From contig OY759268.1 of the NCBI GenBank assembly GCA_963662155.1, forward strand, positions 56,012,457-56,076,456: a stretch of 64,000 bases of DNA, read 5' to 3'. Position 1 is the first letter of the stretch. Each line of letters starts with the position of its first letter. Shown in pieces: positions 12,959 through 25,659 of the stretch. Made by a program: the position numbers and the translations under genes. Source of the DNA: Lamellibrachia columna (lineage: Eukaryota; Annelida; Polychaeta; Sabellida; Siboglinidae). Under the pieces are notes generated by a model that saw only the letters and a program-made list of their open reading frames with translations, did no database searches and was not told the DNA's origin.

Positions 12959-14087
12959 TTTTTTTGTAATTTCAAGAACTATTTATGAATATAAAAAGAG
13001 ATGCATCCGAATAAATCTAGTATATATCCTAAATGACACTCCAAATATAATTAAAGATAAATATCGCACACATTGTTTGCATGGGTACTTCATTTATGCA
13101 AAATAAAACAATTTAAACAAATACGAAACATATTGCCATATTCTAAATTGTGATGTATGCAAATTACAAAACCAAGATTAAACTTTTCCAAAAGCGCGAC
13201 CCTCCAAAATGCATAAATTGCAGTAGTAAAACACATCATGTTGACGATGATGATCTAGAGGAGACGGCCGCGGATGACGCACATCGCGAAGAAGACGGTG
13301 CGGTGGATAGAGCGGCGAACATGTTTGAATGTATCAACATGACGCAGAAGAAATGCCACTGTGCATGCAAGCTATATAATGACCAGCCTTGTATTTCCCA
13401 GTTCAGCGATGAAAATCAAGAGTCTTTCAGGTATGCTTTGTTTAATTATTATAAAGCCTGTGCATTAATAAATCCATACATACATGCATACATACGTACA
13501 TTTTGCCAGTTAAGGCTTAGTAGATAATTATGCATGACTACAATAATAGGCTACATACAAACGTTTACTGTTGCATAATTGTAAATTGAACTATTAATAA
13601 TTATACTTATCCGTGATATCGATATTGTAGTAAAGATCATTGAGTCCACGTGGAACCAATGTCTTTATAGTTTTATTATAATAATCTATATTATTATTAT
13701 AAAGTAAATTGTATGAACTTAATTAATCACTGTTTGTTCCAGACTGAACAAACAAGAGCTGAGTGCAAAGGAGAAATACTTGCTGCAGCCAGGGATCATA
13801 TGTGCCAGCATCAGTGCTTCCGAAGAAACCCTGAGCGTGAAGAAGTTAAACGTTGGTCGAAAGGCAACAAGGATCCGCTACTTCTACTACGAACATCGAC
13901 GGATATGCCGCGACACAATTATCTTACTAGTGGACATATCAAAAGATAAGTTGACCCACTTAAAGAAGTGGTACTTGACAAATGGGATTTACCCACGCAA
14001 GAATAAAACGCCCGACGGAAAACAGCGTTGAGCTTTGGTGAGATCAAACGTGTCTCTCGGTTTATAATCATCTTCGCCGAGCAGCCA

Positions 14088-14143
14088 GCATCATTCTCAT
14101 CATTCTCATCATTCTCATCATTCTCATCATTCTCATCATTCTT
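14088..14143 (+). repeat. 9-bp tandem repeat attctcatc
   Basis: Five consecutive units inside the relic, just before the LPGRIPG motif. The period is a multiple of three. Confidence 0.9.
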
Positions 14144-14210
14144 CCAGGACGTATTCCCGGTTTCAAGCGAGATGATGTCAAGGTGCCCCCCAGTTGCGAG
14201 ACAAAGGCAG

Positions 14211-14640
14211 CCTTCTAACCGGTATGCCATCACGCCCCATGTTCAGCACTGCTCAGTTCTCTGAGCTTAGGTATTACATTTTAAAACAGGAACACCTGTA
14301 CACTATACAAAAGACACATTCACCGAGTCACGATCCCATTGTTACAGCGTCGACATTGAAAATACCACAAATGGTCATTCTGTCACAACGACATTGTCTA
14401 TGTTGTCCAACGCCGTGTTCATGTGATGTCTTGACAGTTTGATGCGAGCTGTTTGAATGCAACTTGACTCCGGCCAACAGGCTATACTGTAGGCTCGTGA
14501 CACTGCTTTGGCCTAATGTGTGCGCCAGTAGTGCAGTTACCGCGGGGATCACTGTCGAAACCAATGTATATCATTGTACCATTAACGTCAGTCGTACCTT
14601 TGTACCTATTTACGTTTGGCATGACGCTGCCGTTAGAACC
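14211..14640. other. No clear gene; possible decayed continuation of the same family
   Basis: Open frames at 14194-14442 and 14328-14564 overlap on opposite strands, and I recognise neither. Confidence 0.25.
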
Positions 14641-14645
14641 CAAAA

Positions 14646-15006
<361 letters not shown>

Positions 15007-15444
15007 CCAGGTGCTGTGATGAGGTGGCGATAAATAATGAAAAGTACCGATCAATTCAGTGCTACAAAAGAGACGCAAATTTTAATGTCAGCCAACATTA
15101 TAATATATTTTGTATAATTAAAGCTCACACAAAACTAATATATAAAATTTAATTTTATTTGAGATGTGTTGCGCCTGTTGCGTCTGGTATTCCCCTTCAA
15201 GTTGCGAGTGAGTTTTTGACCCCCCACGTGTGCGACGTCAGATACCGATTTATGTACATGGCCACGTATCTTTGATGGCACTCGCCTGGCGGATTTCAGA
15301 ACTAACTGCATAGCACACGTATACGCATTTCACTATTCCATTATTTATGAGAATCATTCACAATTGTAAATGATTATTGAAGTGAATCGTTTTGCTGAAA
15401 TCGCGTTTGTATTTCTGCAAGTTCAGAGGTCTCTAAGCGCTGTT

Positions 15445-15795
15445 CGTCGCATACCCAGTATGTCGCGTACGATTCCTCGTAGGTTTCCGTCTTCCCAGCC
15501 CCGGATATCACGTACGAGTCCCGCTGTTCAACCGTTCTCGCAGTCGCATATGTCACGTACGAGTCACCACTGTTCAAACGTTCACACATGTTTTTTCTAG
15601 TCCGGTAAGTCACGTATGACACATCGCTGATCAACAGGTTTTCCAGTTCCGTATGTCACGTACGAGTCACTGCTGAACAATCGTTCTACCAGCCCCATAT
15701 GTCAGGTACGAGACATCGCTGTTCAACCGGTCTCCCAGTCCCGTATGCCACGCATGAGTCTCAGCTGTTCAACCGTTCTCCTAGTCCCGATTACA
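15445..15795. repeat. Degenerate 45-46-bp minisatellite, about 7 units
   Basis: The block tgtcacgtacgagtc, ctgttcaaccgttctc and cagtcccgta recurs with spacings of 45, 45, 57, 46, 46 and 46 bases. Units are clearly diverged, so this array is older than most others in the window. Confidence 0.8.
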
Positions 15796-16330
15796 TATCG
15801 CGGTGTAGCGCCTAACAGGCAGCAAGCCAACATTTAACTCATTGTGTCTAATCATGTTTTCAAAGGATTATACGACGAGCTGCTGACTCATACCATCACT
15901 ACACTCGCACGAAGCTTCAGTGATTGTTCCGATGTAGTTGTTTTTATATATCTACAAAGTGTATGTTATCTATAATTAAAGTAGTTTTATATATAGACTT
16001 CGGACAGACGTCAGCCATCAGTGACGTCTACACATTCTGTGGACCAGAAGTCTTCGTAGGTCTAACAAGCAAGTGACCTAATTCATTTGATTGCAGTTAC
16101 CAAGGCTCTTTGTTTCGCGATGCGTCTACTGAATATTATTCGGACTTTGCGCCCAGCTTCTACGGGTGTCAGTCCTCGATTACCGGATACATTACATGCA
16201 TTAATCAGACGCTTGGGACTATCCGTAACGCGCCCAACTTCACGTGGCGAACGAGGGGGCCATCGCAAACAACGTGTGATTCAAACACGCATTACACACC
16301 GCTTCGATATTGTTCCGGGGCTGTAAAAGC
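15796..16330. other. No defined gene; possible LINE 5' region
   Basis: Overlapping short frames on both strands near 16083-16330, none recognised. It directly precedes LINE endonuclease sequence. Confidence 0.3.
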
Positions 16331-18035
16331 TGCTAGTGCAAATGTATCGCAGATGATTAATCTATGTGTCATTAAACACTGTGAACGTGACATTCCACTG
16401 ACAATATGTTGTCTTAACGCCCGTTCAGTCAAGAACAAAGCTCTGTAGGTGGCAGATTTCGTTATTCACCGGGACATCGATGTGCTAGCCTTATCTGAGA
16501 CATGGCTAGGAACCGACACTGACAATAAGGTTATAAACGAACTCGTGCCATCTGGTTACCCAAATACAACACATCTCTCGACCCAGTGAGAAGCGCGGTG
16601 GAGGTGTAGCCGTGCCCTATAAATCGGATTGACCATTAAGACCTTGGATTCTACACGCAATGGCATGTTTACACATTTCGAACATATGGACTGTACGGTC
16701 ATTTCCAATGATGTGAATGTGAGATTGTGCATCGTGTATCGTCCGCCTCCCTCTAAGCGAAACGGTCTTAAGAACAGTGTGTTTTTCGACGAGTGGAGTT
16801 TGTACTTGGACCGCCTTGCTGTTATAACTAACGATGTAATCATAACAGGTGACCTCAACGTCCACCTCGACAACGTTCACGATGCAGATGCGGTGCGCTT
16901 CAATGGCACATTGGAAGCTCACGGATTGGTACAACATGTGGTGGGACCCACACACAAAAAAGGCCATACGTTGTCATCGCGTGGGACATTAGTTCCTTGT
17001 TGATTGGGATGCCAACAGTTTCTGAGCCATGTCTTGGAGACACAAAGGGTAACCCTTCCGGCGACCATCTGGCTGTGTGTTTAAAATTAACCTAACGAAG
17101 CCAGACATCGTTCGCCAGCCGGTTACTTTCAGGAAGCTTCGGGACATTTGTATTCCCGAATGTATCAAGGAATTAACGCCAATTTTGAACGACAATGATA
17201 GGCCGCTAAATGAACTTGTACACGCCTGCACTATGGGAATTGAAGCGGTTGTCGACCAACATGCTCCAGTCCAAAGAAAGTCGATAACACTGAGACCAAA
17301 CGCGCAATTGTATTCAGACGAACTGAGACATGCCAATATCGCGCGCAGGTGAGCAGAGAATTTACGGCGGCGAACCAAACTTACCGTTCATCCAGAGCTG
17401 TTCAGAGAGCAATGCAATGCTGTCAACAAACTGATGATCAGTGCCAAGAACATTTTTTTCCTGCAAAAATCAGAAACTGCGACAAAGATCAGAAACAACT
17501 GTTCAAATTAACGAGTCATTTGATGGGTAACATGGGACAGGTAATCTTACCAATCCATGAATCGGCCGAAAAGTTAACGACTACTTTCGGTGACTTTTAC
17601 ATTGACAAAAGTCGCTACCATCCGACGAAACATCAACATCGGCAACCCAACTGACATCTACGGAACAGCATTGGACGATGACGTCATGTTTGACGGAATC
17701 TTGCTTCAAAGGTTTCTGCCAGCCACCCATGACGATGTGAACCGAATAATCAAAATCGCCAATCAAATCATGTGATTTAGACCCGATCCCTACGCGGCTT
17801 TTCAGGCAGTGTCTGGATCATTCCGTGCCGTCGATTAGAGCCATTATCAACAAATCTTTGGCTACGTCAGTGGTACCCGCATGTTTCAAACGCGCAGCTG
17901 TGAGACCATTGCTTAAAAGGCCGGGCCTCGATACGGAAGTTCTGAATAATTATCGGCCTGTGGTAAACCTACCATACGTGTCAAAACTTCTCGACAAAGT
18001 GGTTGAACACCGTTTGAAAGAATATCTTTGGGAAT
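16331..18035 (+). pseudogene. CR1-like LINE: endonuclease and start of RT
   Basis: Across several frames the plus strand gives an AP-endonuclease start LTICCLNARSVKNKAL (16399-16446), then DVLALSETWLG (near 16480), LCIVYRPPPSKR (near 16728), VIITGDLNVHLDN (near 16838), GDHLAVCLKLN, and the RT approach region SVVPACFKRAAVRPLLKRPG (17866-17935) with NYRPVVNLPYVSKLLDKVVE (17947-18006). The RT palm, including the YADD box, is missing because the element stops against an oppositely oriented LINE. Many stops and frame changes; inactive. Confidence 0.85.
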
Positions 18036-19105
18036 TCGGCCTTTGCCCATTCTCTGTACATGACCCAGCCACCAGAGTCGTCGCTGGGTCAAGAGAGCGA
18101 ATATGCTGGGGATCCATGCGCGCCGGAGTACCTCTGTGTTCGGTACTTTGTCCTGCCATATGATGCCCAGCATCCGCTTGAAGCAGCGGAGGTGGACGCT
18201 GTTCAGTTTCTTCTCCTGACTTGCATAGGTTGTCCATGCTTCACTGCTGTAGAGAAGGGTTCTGAGTACGTATGCCTGGTAAACACGGAGTTTTGTATTC
18301 GCCGTCAGCTAACTATTTTACTAAGCCCTCTTGCTGAGTGACAGCTGCAGCGTTGGCAATCTTGGTACTGATTCCAGAATCAAGAGACAGGTTGCTGGTG
18401 ATGGTTGAGGCAATGTATGTGAAACCGTCAGCAACCTCCAGAGCACAAGCCCGTTAAGGTTGAAGTCCCCTAGGGCATACAAAAACCGTCAGTCCTGGGA
18501 ATTCTGCCGATGGATGGATCTAGTTGATCATAAAATTGATTCTTGTCATCGGATGAGGAAGTAAATGTTGGAGCGTAGACACTCATTAAATTTATTGGAT
18601 CCGCGTTCTGCTCCCTCAGAGAACCGCACTCAACGAGTCTAGTTTCCTGCAGAGCAGCTATATCCATATTTAGCTTGACAATTATCTATCAATCACGGCT
18701 GTCTTTCTCGTGTCGTCGATCTGCTGGAGGTCATCCACGAGGCCAGGACGTATGGTCTTTACATTCCAGCTTGCAATGCGAAGTGCACGAAACTTCTTTT
18801 TCTTAGTGTTTTTGCCTGGTGCAGGGATTATGAACCCACTTGTTGAGAGAAACTCTCTAAGTGAAGCAAGCAGGTCGTGGCGGGGCAGCACTTTACTGGC
18901 TGGGGGTGTCCAGCTTCCAGCGGGCGGTAACCATCCAATGAGATTCGAGATCCTCTCCCACCGTCGAAATCAAACCCTGGAGCCGTGGAGTGCACTGTAT
19001 ATTGGCAAAAGAGACCGACGCATTTGGCTCTCTTTTTGTGTTGTTGAAACAGCGGCGAGGACTGAAATTGAGATGCAGTCTATCACTACGCCAACACACT
19101 AGACT
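18036..19105 (-). pseudogene. Internally deleted RTE/jockey-type LINE
   Basis: Read on the minus strand from about 18900: LRIASWNVKTIRPGLVDDLQ (endonuclease start), MDIAALQETRLVE, INLMSVYAPTFTSS and IPRTDGF. It then jumps near 18460 to EVADGFTYIASTI, LRVYQAYVLRTLLYSSEAW, KRMLGIIWQDKVPN and RRLWWLGHVQRMGKGRIPKD, the C-terminal end of a LINE ORF2. The rest of the endonuclease and the whole RT core are missing, so one large internal deletion is likely. Its 3' end abuts the plus-strand LINE at about 18036. Confidence 0.8.
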
Positions 19106-20454
19106 CGTCCAACAGCCAGATACACGCATGTAATACATTCAAAATACATTATAATGCACAAAACAAACAGCACAAAAATATATGTAATTATCTTAAATTC
19201 TTAATCAATCACCGAGGTTTTCTATCACAGTCGTCGTGGACTATAATAATGCGCCCCTAGCGAATGATCGGCGCACGAAATAAATGGAGTGGTTTAGACT
19301 GCCTGTTTCTGCAAATTTCAATTCGTTCATCCAAGCGAGTTATGTCATTGTCATCTTTTAAGTCCCTGTTTGTTTGTCGGCAGGTTGTTTCGCCAATACG
19401 TAAACAGGTTGCATATATTTAAACTGATTTAAGAAGTTTCCGGAATGTGATTGATCAACATATGTGTTCGTATTCAGAACATAGCGAACAAACAAACCGT
19501 TTACACTAAGACGGTATATGTGTGTATGGACATATCCAGGTCCATTTCTCAAACTTGTGTCGATATAAAAAATATATAAAATCTAAATATATCAAAGTAG
19601 CATACGACACGTTTTCTGACATTTTTAACAATGTTTTTACTACCTGGGACATCTCCGCACACCAGTGATCAATACATATCTATAACGTATACGCTTTTTA
19701 GAGGAGTTGAAGTTTGGTAATTGGTAGTAGTAAACTACTAAATATGCGGACTAACAAAGGGCAAGTTTACTCTTCTTAAATGAACAGTTCCACCTTCCCT
19801 ACGTCTAGCGTTAACGAGAACGCATTACCGCAGCCACGACGGTTACCGAGGAACGTGCTCAAACAAATACACGCACAGCTTATAGGCTAGGCAGTTACTG
19901 TGTCATCGCTGAATAGCCAAGTTTTGGAGATGCGTAATACATAGGTCAACAACGTCGTCAACATGGAAGCCGGCCTCGTTGCAATCTGACCTTACATTTA
20001 GCAATACGAACTTGGCAGGCCGTGCATCGTCCAATTTTATGTTCTGTAAATTTTAAATATTCACACGCATATTTTTTTTTATTTTGTACAGTTCTATATG
20101 GGAAAATTATGTAAATTGCCTCTAACATGTTATGACTCTGACGGTTATTTGACTGGTTCTCTTGCACTGGTTCTTTGAAACTGAAACTAATTGTCAACAT
20201 TGAAATGGTTTATATTATTTTCTACAGAGCTTAGAGCTGATATATGAACCCAACTGTGCCCTCCATCAAGATAACGTTATTATGTTGCACGTGAACAAGG
20301 AACGCCGACAGCCTATAAATTACCGGTTGTAGCGCTGTCAAAGCAATGTGAGAGAGGTACGTTGTATTGAATCAGTGCAAACTCGAAATTGCAAGAGACA
20401 ACAACAATACTATTTGTGCGCAGCTGAAGTAACTAGGAAAGATAACTGGAGTCG
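19106..20454. other. No recognisable gene
   Basis: Unique AT-rich sequence. The short frames at 19358-19552 and 19958-20200 lack similarity I can name. Confidence 0.3.
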
Positions 20455-20750
20455 CATGTGTGTGTGCGCGCGCGAGTGTGTGTGGGCATGCGTGCGTGTG
20501 TGTGTATGTGTGTGTGCGTGCCTGCGCACGTTTGTGTGTGTGTGTGCGTGCGTAGGTGTGTGTATTTGTGTGTGTAAATATATACACATGAATATGCATA
20601 CATACATACATACATACATACATACATACATACATACATACATACACACATACGTACGTACATACATACATACATACATACATACATACATGCATGCATA
20701 CATACATACATACATACATACATACATACATACATACATACATACATACA

Positions 20751-20780
<30 letters not shown>
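20455..20780. repeat. TG-rich and CATA microsatellites
   Basis: TG/GC-rich mixed run to about 20578, then CATA tetranucleotides from about 20595 to 20780. Confidence 0.98.
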
Positions 20781-20783
<3 letters not shown>

Positions 20784-21054
20784 TAAATATTAATTTCTGA
20801 GGTGGTAATCTCAAAAGCTACGAAGTCAACTTTTCTTTGTTGATGCTTTACTAGTTTTTTGTCAGCTCAACTGGAATTATGCAATGTCGATAGTAATGTG
20901 GTGCAGGTTTTCATGATGTGAATTACATTGGCAGCAACAGCGTACCACTGGTTTACTGTGCAATTATTTACATTGATTTGACTTTGAGGTGAATGCCCCG
21001 GATGTGGCTTGATGCTCAGATCTCTACGACATGACCGCTATTCAATGTAGACAA
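20781..21054. other. No gene seen
   Basis: Short unique spacer between the CATA array and the 40-bp minisatellite. Confidence 0.3.
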
Positions 21055-21935
21055 AACATGTGGCCATAACACGTATACATAACACCTACTTAGTGACATG
21101 TAATCATAACACGTATACATAACACCTACTTAGTGACATGTAACCATAACACGTATATATAACACCTACTTAGTGACATGTAACCATAACACGCATACAA
21201 AACACCTACTTAGTGACATGTAACCATAACACGTATACATAACACCTACTTAGTGACATGTAACCATAACACGTATACATAACACCTACTTAGTGACATG
21301 TAACCATAACACGTATACATAACACCTACTTACTGACATGTAACCATAACACGTATATCTAACACGTACTTATTGACATGTAACCATAACACGCATACAA
21401 ACACCTACTTAGTGACATGTAACCATAACACGTATACATAACACCTACTTAGTGACATGTAACCATAACACGTATACATAACACCTACTTAGTGACATGT
21501 AACCATAACACGTATACATAACACCTATTTAGTGACATGTAACCATAACACGTATACATAACACCTACTTAGTGACATGTAACCATAACACGTATACATA
21601 ACACCTACTTAGTGACATGTAACCATAACACATATACAAAACACCTACTTAGTGACATGTAATCATAACACCTATACATAACACTTACTTAGTGACATGT
21701 AACCATAACACGTATACATAGCACCTACTTAGTGACATGTAATCATAACACCTATACATAACACCTACTTAGTGACATGTAATCATAACACCTATACATA
21801 ACACCTACTTAGTGACATGTAACCATAACACGTATACATAGCACCTACTTAGTGACATGTAATCATAACACCTATACATAACACCTACTTAGTGACATGT
21901 AACCATAACACGTATACATAGCACCTACTTAGAAA
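21055..21935. repeat. 40-bp minisatellite, about 22 copies
   Basis: The block taaccataacacgtatacat plus aacacctacttagtgacatg repeats every 40 bases, with one-base indels in a few units. The variants cctatacat and gcacctac alternate in the last third, which suggests a two-unit higher-order pattern. Confidence 0.96.
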
Positions 21936-22106
21936 CGATAGTAGACAGTTGTGTCAAGAAATGCGCTTAACAGGTTATACTGATTGCAGCATCTGTTGTG
22001 GACATATACGCTGATTACACTTCAACTATACATACCCACTGAAGGTAGGTTTTTGTTTTTAATTACTAACCTCACGTTTACGCAATTTGCTACTTCTTTC
22101 TATTGT

Positions 22107-22940
22107 ATGAATGTGAATGCATAGTTACCTGTAACTACCTGTTATCGAGTGTGCCGACGCATAGAGTAATATGAATGTGAGTGCATAGTTACCTGTAACT
22201 ACCTGTTATCGAGTGTGCCGACGCATAGAGTAATATGAATGTGAGTGCATAGTTACCTGTAACTACCTGTTATCGAGTGTGCCGACGCTTAGAGTAATAT
22301 GAATGTGAGTGCATAGTTACCTGTAACTATCTGTTATCGAGTGTGCCTACGCTTAGAGTAATATGAATGTGAGTGCATAGTTACCTGTAACTACCTGTTA
22401 TCGAGTGTGCCTACGCTTAGAGTAATATGAATGTGAGTGCATAGTTACCTGTAACTACCTGTTATCGAGTGTGCCTACGCTTAGAGTAATATGAATGTGA
22501 GTGCATAGTTACCTGTAACTACCTGTTATCGAGTGTGCCTACGCTTAGAGTAATATGACTGTGAGTGCATAGTTACCTGTAACTACCTGTTATCGAGTGT
22601 GCCGACGCTTAGAGTAATATGAATGTGAGTGAATAGTTACCTGTAACTACCTGTTGTCGAGTGTGCCTACGCTTAGAGTAATATGAATGTGAGTGCATAG
22701 TTACCTGTAACTACCTGTTATCGAGTGTGCCTACGCTTAGAGTAATATGAATGTGAGTGCATAGTTACCTGTAACTACCTGTTATCGAGTGTGCCTACGC
22801 TTAGAGTAATATGAATGTGAGTGCATAGTTACCTGTAACTACCTGTTATCGAGTGTGCCGACGCTTAGAGTAATATGAATGTGAGTGCATAGTTACCTGT
22901 AACTACCTGTTATCGAGTGTGCCTACGCTTAGAGTAATAT
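22107..22940. repeat. 64-bp minisatellite, 13 copies
   Basis: The period is set by gttatcgagtgtgcc at 22141, 22205 and so on. Units are nearly identical (ccgacgc/cctacgc and cata/ctta variants). Each unit includes the inverted repeat AGTTAC-CT-GTAACT. Confidence 0.97.
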
Positions 22941-23460
22941 GTGCAGGACATAGACCCAGTACCAGTGGTTATATGTATACATAAGATTGCTACTTTTAAG
23001 GAGTGTTATTTAACTGTTATGCACTGGTTTTTGGTGTAGGCCTGTGGGTTAGGTTTGGTTGTTAGGGCGGAATATTTGAGTTTTTGAGTTAGGATTTTAG
23101 GATTTTTAGGATTTTACATTAAGTGCATCCATGTGTTAGGCTATGGTAGGGATTTTGTATGGTTGGAGCTTTGTTTTAAAATTTAAAATATTAAACGTAA
23201 GGGTTTCTTCTGTGAGATTTAGCTTACCTTAGTTGTGGAGGCTAGGTTTTAGGGATGGTGTTTTGAGTTAAGGTATTTAGGTTAGAAATTTCAGTTGAGT
23301 TGTAGGTTTTGTTTTGGAGTTAAGTTTTATATTTTGCTCTTGCATGCTGGTTATATTCTAGATTTAGGTGTTAGTTTTGTTGTTGGACTGAAAAAAAGTG
23401 GCTGTGTGCATGATGAGATCACATATTATAACATCACTCAATGCCATTCTTCTCTTATAG
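22941..23460. other. T/G-rich spacer, no gene
   Basis: Poly-T/G-biased sequence (ttaggatttttagg and similar) with no open coding frame. Confidence 0.35.
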
Positions 23461-24159
23461 GCTGTTAGTAGTATATGGGGGCATTTCAATCCTCAAAAAT
23501 GTGCAGATTTTGGGGCCCATTCTGATTGGTTGAAATTTGAAATGGAGCGTTCAGATTGGTCGTGCGCTTATTGCCACCAGGGGGCGCCACGTGAAAATAC
23601 CCTATTATCGTTCAAATGTGCAGATTTTGGGCCTCTTTCTGATTGGTCGAGAGCAGTTTCACCACCAGGGGGCGTCAATTGCATCGTCGGTTCTGATTGG
23701 TCGAGAGCCGTCACGTGACCTATGATGTCACAGCTCATTTGCATAAATTTGCATAAATTACACCCTTTCGCGGTGAAACTGTCCCCAGAGAGCGCTACGA
23801 TTGTGTCGACGGTTCTGATGAGAAGTCACGTGATTTATGACGTCACACACGTGCTGCGCGCGTGTTGTGCGTCAGAACCGGTTTTTGTTTTGCTGCCATG
23901 TTGCTTTGCGATGATACGGTTACCAAAGGGCGCTGCTACGAGTCAAATGTGTCGAAGGTTCTGATGGGTCGAGATACGTCACGTTACCTAACGTAACAGC
24001 TCATCCCCTATTATCTCAAATGAGGAGATTTTGGGACACTGTTTTGCGGTGATACGATCGCCAGAGGACGCTACAGGTCAATGTCAAAGGTCGGTGGCGA
24101 GCGTTCTGATTGGTCGACAGTCCAATGACGTCACCTCCTCAACTGTGAATACAATTGTC

Positions 24160-24185
24160 AGTTAGGGTTAGGGTTAGGGTTAGTA
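24160..24185 (+). repeat. Short TTAGGG run
   Basis: About four TTAGGG-type units followed by an inverted taaccctaa. The mirrored site lies at about 29385-29415 in the right arm. Confidence 0.85.
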
Positions 24186-24256
24186 ACCCTAATAGAAAAA
24201 ATCTATAAAAAAAACTGTAGGAACGATTGCCAGTTAGAGTTAATAACTCCAACGAA

Positions 24257-24269
24257 AGGTCAAAGGTCA
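24257..24269 (+). promoter_or_regulatory. DR1-type nuclear receptor motif
   Basis: AGGTCA-A-AGGTCA is a perfect direct repeat with a one-base spacer, the consensus for RXR/HNF4-type receptors. The reverse-complement copy is in the right arm at 29308-29320. Binding is inference. Confidence 0.55.
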
Positions 24270-25039
24270 CCGACCTTTTGTGCTAATACAATTGCCAGTT
24301 AGGATTAAGGGTTAGGGTAAGTAACCTTAATTATGTCGTCTGTAGTGAACCCTAATGCGAACCCTGATCCTAACCCTAGAAGGATATGCAGGAAGAACGG
24401 TTGTCATGACACTCGATTTACTACTGAGGGTTACGGTGCGCTTTTCGGGAGGTGACTGGGTACAGAACCGGTTTGAACCGGTTTCATGTAGTTTTTTCTT
24501 CTTTTCTGGGACGTTCGAACGACGTAATGGAATTGTCCACGCTCACGAAAAGAAAAACGTCCCCGAATGTTCACCCTGCTAGCAGACTGAAACCTAGCGG
24601 ACGAATGTTCGTGCATGCAGCGGGAAAAACGTAGCCGTGCATGTAAGCTATACGACGCAGATCGCTTCGCTGCATTATATCGAGAACTTTTCGACGTATG
24701 TCGTTTCGCGTCGATACCTACATATAGCCTATTTCGCTACGAGTCTGCAAGAACACCGCGAGGTCAAAAGGTCAAAATGTCAAGGTCAACAAAAAACACC
24801 GTTGCTTTCTGGAACGTTCGAACGAAGTCATGGAGTTTTCCATAAACACCGCTAGGTCAAAAGGTCAAGGTCAAACCAGTTTTCCCGCGAAATGTGTCTA
24901 GACATATTGAAATTTCATACGTGTCGACGTATCACAATTCTCACACACTTATTTCTATCTCATTTTACCTATACTGTCAGGCTACGGGAAAAACCCAGAA
25001 AAAAGTGCATCGTCACCAAACTTTCAGGGAAACCTGTAG

Positions 25040-25312
25040 GAGGTATTGGAAAATTGAATGAATTATGGGTAAACTGTAGGACTTATGAGTAAACTGTAGG
25101 AATTATGGGTAAACTGTAGGAGTTATGGGTAACCTGTAGGAATTATGAGTAACCTATAAGAATTATGAATAAACTGTAGGAATTACGGGTAAACTGTAGG
25201 AATTATGGGTAAACTGTAGGAGGTATGGGTAAATTGTAGGAATTATAGGAAAACTGTAGGAATTATAGGTAAATTGTAGGAATTATGGGTAAACTGTAGG
25301 AGTTATGGGTAA
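25040..25312 (+). repeat. 20-bp array gtaggaattatgggtaaact, left
   Basis: About 13 units with variations in the adenine/guanine positions. The same array in inverted orientation lies at 27590-28150 and 28325-28590. Confidence 0.93.
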
Positions 25313-25659
25313 TCAGGTCTTTTTTGACATTGGTCACCTATTATTGGTGGACTTTGACTTGTGCGCTCCCACTCGGCTTGCCTTTTTGACATTGGTCGGT
25401 CACTGTTGGTGGACTTTGACTTGTGCGCTCCCACTCGTCTTGTCTTTTTGACATTGGTCTGTCACTGTTGGTGGACTTTGACTTTTGCGCCGCCACTCGT
25501 CTTGTCTTTTTGTCATTGGTCAGTCACTGTTTCACATTTCACCGAAATGTGAAATGTTAGATTTTTTAAATGTGAAACTGTCTACGGGAAAAACCCAGAA
25601 AAAATCCATCGTCAGCAAACTTTCAAGGTAAATTGTAGGTATAAATTGTAGGAATTATG

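Larger units (their letters stand above)
12665..14210 (+). pseudogene. Spliced member of a multi-copy animal family of unknown function
   Basis: ATG 12665 opens an acidic, Ser/Thr-rich N-terminus with a Thr run (near 12770-12795). A second exon-like block (about 13223-13430) carries HCACKLYNDQPCISQF and ends at the donor CAG|gtatgc. The intron (13431-13742) ends ttgttccag, and the join restores an open frame with ELSAKEKYLLQPG, YFYYEHRRIC and LKKWYLTNGIYPR up to TGA 14029-14031. After that stop, another frame has LPGRIPGFKRDDVKV (near 14141) and a TAA. I recall this motif order from a multi-copy, probably transposon-derived family in cnidarians, lancelets and fish; I cannot name it. The stop plus frame change suggest a decayed copy, though a further intron could skip the stop. 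Confidence 0.5.
23467..25650 (+). repeat. Left inverted arm
   Basis: The subterminal part repeats a module with ttctgattggtcgagag, cacgtgacctatga and a CRE-like tgacgtca. Compared with the right arm it carries an extra duplication of the first about 130 bases (23540-23660) and an insertion near 23835-23950. Confidence 0.8.

Noticed and set aside
16331..18035. Intact active LINE
   Set aside because: Multiple frame changes, and the RT palm is missing.
24160..24185. Chromosome end or telomere
   Set aside because: Only about four TTAGGG-type units, internal, and mirrored in the other arm of the fold-back element.
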